NCBI GenBank assembly: GCA_013823945.1
Contig: PNMZ01000012.1
Location: 1 to 33,480, forward strand
Length of the DNA stretch: 33,480 bases
Origin: a bacterium
GTDB lineage: Bacteria; Armatimonadota; Fimbriimonadia; Fimbriimonadales; Fimbriimonadaceae
Direction: 5' to 3'
Shown: positions 27,445 through 33,480 of the stretch, piece after piece
Layout: each line of letters opens with the position of its first letter
How positions within the stretch are numbered: position 1 is the stretch's first letter
The notes under the pieces: model-generated
The model's database searches: none
What the model was told of the DNA's origin: nothing
Seen by the model: only the letters and a program-made list of their open reading frames with translations
Translations under genes and position numbers: made by a program

Positions 27445-28604
27445 TACTTCAATAGGCTCGCGATTCCCGGCTCCTTAATTGCCGCCTCAAACCCCTCAAA
27501 TCCATATGATTTTGGCTGAACTCCTTCCGGTGCCAAAATAAACGCCGGAGTACCTCCAATCTTCATCTTCTCAACACAATTGAAGAAGTCCGCATTCACT
27601 CGATCCAGCAATGTCGTATCACGATCAACATCCATCTTCTTCTTCAAATCTTCAATGTCTAAACCGACTTCGCCCGCAATCCCATAGAGACCGCTTTCCT
27701 GCTTTACCCGCTCAGTGTTCGACTCATCAAAGACTCGATCCATAAACTCCCAAAACTTGCCGTTATCCGCTGCATATTCCGACATCATCGCCCCCGCAAT
27801 GCTCGTCTCGTGCCCAGGCTTGTTGAATAACGGGAAGTGAATAAAGCTCATTCGCATCTTCCCGGCGTTGTCCGCAAAAATCTTCTTCATCTTAGGATAA
27901 TTCGTGCGACAAGCAGGACAATTGATGTCTGCAACCTCAACTACAAGAACCTTCGCATCTTCCGGACCTTTCATCCTCCCCGGTGAACCCAAAACCTCCT
28001 CCATCGTCACGCCCTCAAAAGTGAATCCAGAACTCGCGCTGAGCAGTTCCTTCCGCATCGAACTGGCCGTCACTCCAAAGGCACCTACCGCCAAAATCGC
28101 CATCGCGGCTAGAACCGTTACATCCCTCCGCGGCCCAACTGATGACGCCGCCTCACCCTCTTCCGCATCTGGCTCTCCGCGCTGAGAAATCATCCCGTGC
28201 ACAATAAACAACACCAGCATCGTCACCGCACTCGCCAAACACCACGCGCACAACTGACCAATCGTCGAAATTGAAATCGTTTGCAAATACAAACTAAAGG
28301 CAACCCCCACCAAAGTAAGCGCAAAACCAGCCTTCGTCACTCTTTGCCACTGAGCCCCTGAAGATCGTCCCCGCAAGACCGCTAATCCCAGAATCACCAA
28401 ATAAGTCACCAACCCCAAATAAGCAACCGGAATCCCAATCAAATAACCAAACGGCGAATTCACAACCGCCGCACAATTCACCGTCGAATCTGCCTTACAC
28501 GGCACCTCAACTCGGGCCGCATGGGAATAACTCAAAACCCCAGCTATGTACACCCCCACCATAGAAAGGGCAATTGCCACGCGGTTCAACAACGTCGGAT
28601 TCAC
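27444..28604 (-). CDS. Vitamin K epoxide reductase (VKOR)-thioredoxin fusion, disulfide-bond formation
   Basis: A membrane protein that oxidises periplasmic thiols and passes electrons to quinone, replacing DsbB and DsbA. 386 residues from GTG 28604. The VKOR domain has loop cysteines Cys36 and Cys44, Ser50 and the active CAWC (119-122) within four membrane helices. A fifth helix (about 161-180) is followed by a DsbA-like domain with CPAC (229-232) and the cis-Pro segment GGTPAFIL. An ATG at 28673 would add 23 residues (MVPGGVDSVESAMG...), unusual before the first helix. The GTG is favoured because a perfect TATAAT (28616-28611) lies 6 nt before it. It is divergent from miaB and is the first gene of the minus-strand cluster. 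Confidence 0.92.
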   Translation of the reverse strand: MNPTLLNRVAIALSMVGVYIAGVLSYSHAARVEVPCKADSTVNCAAVVNSPFGYLIGIPVAYLGLVTYLVILGLAVLRGRSSGAQWQRVTKAGFALTLVGVAFSLYLQTISISTIGQLCAWCLASAVTMLVLFIVHGMISQRGEPDAEEGEAASSVGPRRDVTVLAAMAILAVGAFGVTASSMRKELLSASSGFTFEGVTMEEVLGSPGRMKGPEDAKVLVVEVADINCPACRTNYPKMKKIFADNAGKMRMSFIHFPLFNKPGHETSIAGAMMSEYAADNGKFWEFMDRVFDESNTERVKQESGLYGIAGEVGLDIEDLKKKMDVDRDTTLLDRVNADFFNCVEKMKIGGTPAFILAPEGVQPKSYGFEGFEAAIKEPGIASLLK

Positions 28605-28693
28605 ACCAAGATTATACGTCCTTGAACACCTCCCCATCGCGGACTCAACCGAATCCACTCCCCCAGGTACCATTTTGATCCCGTAATCGAGAA

Positions 28694-30079
28694 ATGAGCA
28701 ACGTCACTCTCCTTCAACCTGGCACAAAACCCGCCGCACCAAAGACAAAGCGAGGCACCTACTTTGTCCAAACCTGGGGTTGCCAAATGAATGAAGAAGA
28801 CAGCGAACAAATGGCCCTCTATCTCCAAGAACTGGGCCTTAAACCCGCCGCCGACTGGCGAGAAGCTCAAGTCGTCCTCCTTAACACTTGCTCCGTCCGC
28901 CGAAAACCCGAAGACAAAGCCTTCTCCCTCCTCGGAGAACTCAATATCATCAAAGCAAACCGACCCGAAGTCGTCATCGGCGTCGCCGGATGCATGGCCC
29001 AGCTTCGCGCCAAAGAAATTCGCCAGAAAAACCCCCTCGTTGATTTCGTCGTCGGTACCGCCCAAGTCAGCGAAATCCCTGGACTCGTCGAAGAAGCCCT
29101 CCAAGGCAAACGATTCCAAACCCGACTCGACCTCCCCGAACGAAAAGGCGTCATCGTCACCCAAATCCCCCAACGCAACCTCGAACGCACGGGAAAAATC
29201 AAAGCCTTCGTCCCCATCCAGTACGGCTGCGATAAATTCTGCACATTCTGCATCGTCCCCACCACCCGCGGACGCGAACGTTCCCGCCCCACCGAACACA
29301 TCGTCGCCGAAGTCCGACGCCTCGCCGAACTCGGCACTAAAGAAGTCACCCTTCTGGGCCAAACCGTCAACTCCTACGGCAAAAACCTTGCCGAAGGCCG
29401 CGTCCCCTTCAGCCAGCTCCTTCAACTCCTCGCCGGAATCCCCGGCATCGAGCGCATCCGCTACACCTCCCCCTACCCAAGAGATTTCCGTACCGATCTC
29501 ATTGAGGTCATCCGCGATGTTCCCCAAGTCATGGAGCACTGCCACATGCCACTTCAAGGCGGCAACGATGACCTCCTCAAACGCATGAAACGACTCTACA
29601 CCGTCGAATCATTCGCCGCTATCGTGGCCGAACTCCGCGAAAAAATGCCCGATGTCGGCCTCACCACCGACATCATCGTCGGCTTCCCCGGAGAAACCGA
29701 AGAAGAATTCGAAGGCACCCTCGCCTGCATGGAACGCTTCCAGTTCGATGGAGCCTATATGTTCCGCTATTCCCCCCGCCCCGGTACCCCCGCCGCCGAA
29801 ATGGAGCAAGTCCCCACCCAAGTCGGCAAAGACCGCCTCAACAAACTCATCGCTTTCCAACAACAAATCACCCTCAACAAAAACGCCGACTGCGTCGGCA
29901 AAACCTACGAAGTCCTCGTCGAGGGCCCTTCCCCCAAAAACCCCAAACTCCTCCACGGGTACAGCCGATGCTTCCGCAAAATCCACTTCCCCGGAGACCT
30001 TGAAAAGTTTCGAGGCGAAATCATCCCCATCACCACCACCGAAGCCCACCTCTGGGGTCTCAGTGGCAAAATTGCATAA
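28694..30079 (+). CDS. miaB: tRNA-2-methylthio-N6-dimethylallyladenosine synthase MiaB
   Basis: A radical-SAM methylthiotransferase acting on i6A37 of tRNAs that read UNN codons. 461 residues. The N-terminal UPF0004 domain has FVQTWGCQMNEEDSEQM (Cys30), NTCSVRRKPEDKAFSLLG (Cys66) and GVAGCMAQ (Cys100), binding the auxiliary 4Fe-4S cluster. The radical-SAM motif QYGCDKFCTFCIVPTTRGRE has Cys179, 183 and 186. A TRAM domain closes the protein. HMPLQGG and TTDIIVGFPGETEEEF are also diagnostic. Together with mnmA across the divergent gap, two thiolating tRNA enzymes lie side by side. No strong ribosome site is seen before ATG 28694. Confidence 0.96.
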   Translation: MSNVTLLQPGTKPAAPKTKRGTYFVQTWGCQMNEEDSEQMALYLQELGLKPAADWREAQVVLLNTCSVRRKPEDKAFSLLGELNIIKANRPEVVIGVAGCMAQLRAKEIRQKNPLVDFVVGTAQVSEIPGLVEEALQGKRFQTRLDLPERKGVIVTQIPQRNLERTGKIKAFVPIQYGCDKFCTFCIVPTTRGRERSRPTEHIVAEVRRLAELGTKEVTLLGQTVNSYGKNLAEGRVPFSQLLQLLAGIPGIERIRYTSPYPRDFRTDLIEVIRDVPQVMEHCHMPLQGGNDDLLKRMKRLYTVESFAAIVAELREKMPDVGLTTDIIVGFPGETEEEFEGTLACMERFQFDGAYMFRYSPRPGTPAAEMEQVPTQVGKDRLNKLIAFQQQITLNKNADCVGKTYEVLVEGPSPKNPKLLHGYSRCFRKIHFPGDLEKFRGEIIPITTTEAHLWGLSGKIA

Positions 30080-30097
30080 ATTCTTTAGAAATATTGT

Positions 30098-30118
30098 CTA
30101 TGTAACGGCTATGTAACG
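30098..30118 (+). promoter_or_regulatory. Two tandem 10-mers before the large lipoprotein gene
   Basis: CTATGTAACG occurs at 30098-30107 and again at 30109-30118, an 11-nt period, i.e. one helical turn. The second copy ends 22 nt before ATG 30141. Both contain TATGTA, which is -10-like. A regulator-binding direct repeat or duplicated promoter element is possible. Confidence 0.4.
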
Positions 30119-30140
30119 CTCATTCATTCACGATGGGAGA

Positions 30141-32567
30141 ATGAGCAACTCCGACAAAAGGTTCGTCTTCTTCCTTTTGATTCTCACATCCCTATTGACA
30201 GCCATGTTTGTCATCGGATGTGGTGGGAGCGGAAACAACCCCCAAAGTACATCTGGATTCACTTTTACAAAAACACCAATACAAGCTCAACTTCAGATTC
30301 CCGCCGGAAGCACCATCTCCGCTTCCTCACTCACCCCCTGGTCTTCCGGAGGTGCAACAAAATTTGATGCCTCCGGTCAATCAAATGTCACGATCTACAA
30401 CAATGGGCCCCAGTATGCTGATGTTCGAAATTCCGAAGGCAAACTCGTCTTCATTAGCTACCTAAGTAACACCCAAACAGTCTTTAATGCCGAAACAACC
30501 GCTACTGCAATGATTTTCTTTGCCATCGGTGGAGCATCTCAAATAGACGAAGGCCCTTCAACTGTCTTGAACGGAATCAAGGACTTCTCTGGATTTAATG
30601 CAGTCGTAAACGAAATATTGAATCAAATTGTCAGTCAAGGTCACGTCTCACTTGCGACAGGAACACTTGCGGCAAAAATTCAGGCCGTTGTCGACTCTGT
30701 AAGAGGAACAACACCACCCGCAGGACGTGGAACCATTGCCGAACCAACTTCCGCATCAGGAATCTTTCTCGATACCATTATCGATGGAAAATTCACAATC
30801 CAAAACAATTACCTTAGGCGAGCATCCGGTTGGCTCAGAAGAGTCGAGTACGTTGACTCCGAAGGCATAAAACACGAAGGACCTGAAGCACAAACTGAAT
30901 ACAAGAAATTCGAAATCAAGCCTCCATCCCGGTACGGAGGATTCACTGGAACTGCTGCAAATATTCTCAAGGGCGAGTTTCTGTGGACTCCTACAGTGTC
31001 AGAACCATATGACATCCCCCTCTATCCTGAAACTGCTCAATCTACGACCTATGAGCTCAAAGTCTATGGTTTCGGAGGGAATGACGGCAACGTTGTAAAC
31101 TTGACTGCCGACGAAATTGATGAAGTTTTGGAGCTTTCATTCAAATCACTCATTCTCGACGCAGCACTTCCAATAATCGCAAATATCATCATCCCGCTCA
31201 AGGGTGGAGCTATTGAAGACTTTTTGAAATTTGCTGGTAGTAGCTCGGCTTTGAGCGACTTAATCAACATTTCACGAGAAACTGCACCCCAACTCGCAGA
31301 CCAACTCTCCCAGGGCCAGGTCGAAGACGCACTCACGACGTTATACGAAACCCTTCTCACGTCAAATACCTTCCTTCCTGCCATGTTAGAAATCGTCATT
31401 GAATATGCGGAATCCAGAAACCTGGATCTCAATACATTCAACACTGGGACTCTAGCAAAAGATGTTGGAGAAAAACTTGCCCTCCTTGGCGTCGTCGATA
31501 TCTTCTTCTCCTCTGCGGACATGATCCTCTACGTTTCAGATATTGCCAGAAGTGGGAGATGTCACCGCTTCTTGATCACAACAACTCCGGGCAAAGTCAG
31601 TATCACCGCCGAATATCGCTCCGTCAGCGTCACAAATTCTTCAGATCTAACTGCCGTTATTCAAAATAAAAACCCAGATGCAGTCTATAAATACGAGTGG
31701 TCTGTTGAAGAAGGTTACGAAATCACTGCCGACAACGGAACAACTTCAAATGCACCAAGTGGCATCCTGACAACAAGCCAAGAAACAGTAGAAATTAAGT
31801 CGCTTACCGAAGAACCAGGGTTCGCAACCGTCAACTGCAAAGTCACTCGTATTGACGGACCCAACGATGTCTTCGTCGCCACCGCTAAATACGATTTCAA
31901 GTTCGTCCCCGATGTAATTGTTACTCCCGAAAGCGTACAGCTGGGAGAGGAGGAACAAGTGACGATCAACACTCAATATGAAGGGGAAGAAGAACTCAGA
32001 TTCATGTTCCAGTACGACCGAAGTGATCTTGGAATCTGGACAAACGGCAATGCTGTAGAAGACAAATCATCCTCGACATTCACAGCGAATGGTCAGCCCG
32101 GATTAGTCACCGTCACTGTCTACATGTTCTTTGTAGAAAATGGCAACCCCAGACCAATCAGCTCAAAAACTGTTCGAATTCAGTGCGGCACAATCACCGG
32201 CACCCGCGTCTATCCACATACGATAAACAGCACCGGTATCGACCAAAACGATGACTTCTGGGGCAAGGCCCAAACACACCTCTTCATTCCCAAATCGCTT
32301 GGATCGGGAACATTTGTCATCTATAGAAACGGCACACCATTCAGGACATTTGACTCCGGAAATCCAAGCTATTCACAACACTTCCAGTCTATTTTTTGGC
32401 CAACAAGTCAATTCAATCACGTCGTGGAGTTCGAGACAAGGTGGCAAGATGGATTTCTAACGAATTACGAGGCTGAAAGTTGGGGTAGACAGCAAGGAAC
32501 GATTCTGTTTGACCTCTACATGGCCTTCCCCAACAACATTTATACTGTACAACTTCAACCCAACTGA
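30141..32567 (+). CDS. Large lipoprotein of unknown function (808 residues)
   Basis: No family recognised. The leader KRFVFFLLILTSLLTAMFVI ends in the lipobox FVIGC (Cys27), followed by GGSGNN, so the protein is probably lipid-anchored at the cell surface. The first 230 residues are Ser/Thr-rich and beta-like. The middle (about 330-480) is helical and hydrophobic, with acidic stretches such as LADQLSQGQVEDALTTLYET. The C-terminal 300 residues look like immunoglobulin-like beta domains (VSITAEYRSVSVTN, then VIVTPESVQLGEEEQVTINT and VTVYMFFVENGNP). GGGAGA is only 1 nt before ATG, too close for a normal ribosome site. Codon use is less C-skewed than in miaB, which may mean later acquisition. It ends at a hairpin (32580-32610). 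Confidence 0.8.
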   Translation: MSNSDKRFVFFLLILTSLLTAMFVIGCGGSGNNPQSTSGFTFTKTPIQAQLQIPAGSTISASSLTPWSSGGATKFDASGQSNVTIYNNGPQYADVRNSEGKLVFISYLSNTQTVFNAETTATAMIFFAIGGASQIDEGPSTVLNGIKDFSGFNAVVNEILNQIVSQGHVSLATGTLAAKIQAVVDSVRGTTPPAGRGTIAEPTSASGIFLDTIIDGKFTIQNNYLRRASGWLRRVEYVDSEGIKHEGPEAQTEYKKFEIKPPSRYGGFTGTAANILKGEFLWTPTVSEPYDIPLYPETAQSTTYELKVYGFGGNDGNVVNLTADEIDEVLELSFKSLILDAALPIIANIIIPLKGGAIEDFLKFAGSSSALSDLINISRETAPQLADQLSQGQVEDALTTLYETLLTSNTFLPAMLEIVIEYAESRNLDLNTFNTGTLAKDVGEKLALLGVVDIFFSSADMILYVSDIARSGRCHRFLITTTPGKVSITAEYRSVSVTNSSDLTAVIQNKNPDAVYKYEWSVEEGYEITADNGTTSNAPSGILTTSQETVEIKSLTEEPGFATVNCKVTRIDGPNDVFVATAKYDFKFVPDVIVTPESVQLGEEEQVTINTQYEGEEELRFMFQYDRSDLGIWTNGNAVEDKSSSTFTANGQPGLVTVTVYMFFVENGNPRPISSKTVRIQCGTITGTRVYPHTINSTGIDQNDDFWGKAQTHLFIPKSLGSGTFVIYRNGTPFRTFDSGNPSYSQHFQSIFWPTSQFNHVVEFETRWQDGFLTNYEAESWGRQQGTILFDLYMAFPNNIYTVQLQPN

Positions 32568-32579
32568 TATCAAACAATC

Positions 32580-32620
32580 TCCACCGCAAGCACTTCAAGC
32601 TTGCGGTGGATTAAATTATT
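32580..32620 (+). terminator. Strong hairpin after the 808-residue lipoprotein, probable terminator
   Basis: TCCACCGCAAGC (32580-32591) and GCTTGCGGTGGA (32599-32610) form a perfect 12-bp stem with a 7-nt loop, then TTAAATTATTT. The T run is broken, so termination is likely but not certain. A second small inverted repeat, ATTTACA (32618-32624) and TGTAAAT (32631-32637), follows directly. Confidence 0.75.
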
Positions 32621-32709
32621 TACATGCGATTGTAAATTCAAAAACCAAACGTGCCCGAACATTCCTCAAAACTCAACTAGCTAACCATTGGGCTCATCTT
32701 TGCCGATCA

Positions 32710-33480
32710 TCAATACCCCCGCTCCAAATCCACCGCCCCACTCAAATCTCCCGCCAAAACTCGATCCAAAACTGCCCGAACCGCTCGCCACCGCGCCATC
32801 TCCCCCACCCCCGTCCCCCCGCGATGCGGAGTCATCACCACATTCCCCAAGCTCGCCCAATCACACTCACCTGGCCAAACCCGATCCTCAGCCGTTTCCG
32901 GATACTTCCACCAGACATCCAACCCCGCCCCAAAAAACCGACCCGACTCCAACTCATCAAATAGAGCCCGCTCCTCAACCACCGCCCCACGACCAACATT
33001 CACAAACACTGCTCCATCCGGCATCAAACTCAGCCGCTTCCGATCCAAAATCCCCCGCGTCTCAGGGGTCAAGGGCAAGCAACACACGCACACTTCCGCC
33101 CTCTCCAATGCTTCATCAAGCCGCTCAATCCCCCAAACATCCCCCCGCTCCTTCCGCGCCACCCCAATCACTTCCATCTCCATCGCCCGCAAAATCGCCG
33201 CCACTTGTGTCCCAATCGCCCCCATCCCCAAAACGACCGCCGTCAGACCTGTCAAATCCAAAGTCTCTGCCCCCTCAAATCGCGCCCGCCAACTCCCCGC
33301 CCGGAACTCACGATCCATCCCCACCACATCCCGCGTCACCGCCAAAAGCAGTCCCACCGCCGTCTGAGCCGTCGCCTCCGCATTGTGATGTAAGTTAAAA
33401 ACCGTCAGCCCCCGCGCCTTCGCCGCCTTCATCACTAACCCTCCAACCCCCGCCCAAGGCACAACCACAACCCTGAGACT
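32710..33480 (-). CDS. D-isomer-specific 2-hydroxyacid dehydrogenase, NAD-binding part (5' end outside window)
   Basis: An NAD-dependent oxidoreductase of the family that includes phosphoglycerate, lactate and glyoxylate/hydroxypyruvate enzymes. 256 codons are in the window, open to the right edge, so the N-terminal substrate domain is partly missing. The Rossmann motif is TAVVLGMGAIGTQVA, with later CLPLTPETRGIL, the catalytic-Arg region FVNVGRGAVVEE, FGAGLDVW and the catalytic His in VVMTPHRGG. The exact substrate cannot be told. Lys and Tyr replace common residues after DVW (DVWWKYPE), so SerA is less likely than a general 2-hydroxyacid dehydrogenase. A GTG at 33468 lies in frame but is internal to the domain, not the start. 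Confidence 0.9.
   Translation of the reverse strand, partial: SLRVVVVPWAGVGGLVMKAAKARGLTVFNLHHNAEATAQTAVGLLLAVTRDVVGMDREFRAGSWRARFEGAETLDLTGLTAVVLGMGAIGTQVAAILRAMEMEVIGVARKERGDVWGIERLDEALERAEVCVCCLPLTPETRGILDRKRLSLMPDGAVFVNVGRGAVVEERALFDELESGRFFGAGLDVWWKYPETAEDRVWPGECDWASLGNVVMTPHRGGTGVGEMARWRAVRAVLDRVLAGDLSGAVDLERGY

Noticed and set aside
28601-29557. 318-codon acidic open frame on the minus strand
   Set aside because: Shadow of miaB; low-complexity Asp/Glu/Gly/Phe content with no motif, while the plus frame has all MiaB cysteines.
32710-33468. GTG at 33468 as the real start of the dehydrogenase
   Set aside because: The frame stays open to the window edge, and starting there would remove most of the substrate domain of the family.

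Overview
The window reads as an ordinary, gene-dense bacterial chromosome segment. It most likely comes from the Armatimonadota (Fimbriimonas-like). That is an inference from the pilin with an FTLIELLVVIAIIAILAA leader ending FPVFAQAK and an ADYDD motif, from an OGG1-type glycosylase next to ligA, and from general style; no marker gene settles it. The + strand is strongly C-rich and G-poor in genes of both orientations, so the minus strand is probably the replication leading strand.

Layout. (1) 1-5143, minus: a secreted protein of unknown function, then an overlapping run of comEB (dCMP deaminase), wecA/tagO-like transferase, wecB epimerase and uppP (cut by the window edge). The last three act on undecaprenyl-phosphate-linked surface glycan synthesis. 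(2) 5294-7443: a DHH-like phosphoesterase with an unusual motif order, a divergent NAD(P)H-quinone-reductase-like/TetR pair with palindromes between them, and tRNA-Arg(CCG). (3) 7528-13813: a polymorphic-toxin locus. It has a 1666-residue secreted RHS protein with an autoprocessing Hint domain and a 97-residue C-terminal HH-motif toxin-like tip, then a CXXCG protein that looks like its immunity protein, then an unrecognised small gene. (4) 13845-18340: Pif1-like helicase, a major-pilin-like gene, two related tiny lipoproteins, a MacB-type permease and a convergent pseudopilin.

(5) 18412-28604, minus: thrS (no TGS domain), a 355-bp non-coding stretch with a G/C-rich palindromic element, then a tight eight-gene run. 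In transcription order this is VKOR-thioredoxin fusion, mnmA, a membrane-anchored coiled coil, a YtxH protein, an AI-2E-family transporter, a secreted protein, ligA and ogg1. (6) 28694-32567, plus: miaB and a large lipoprotein of unknown function ending at a strong hairpin. (7) 32710-33480, minus: a D-2-hydroxyacid dehydrogenase cut by the right edge.

The most interesting points are the RHS-Hint-HH toxin with its CXXCG neighbour, the apparently permuted DHH protein, and a recurring arrangement in which a TANNNT -10-like hexamer lies 6-7 nt upstream of a start codon. The last point suggests leaderless mRNAs for several genes. All calls come from reading the sequence; no searches were run.
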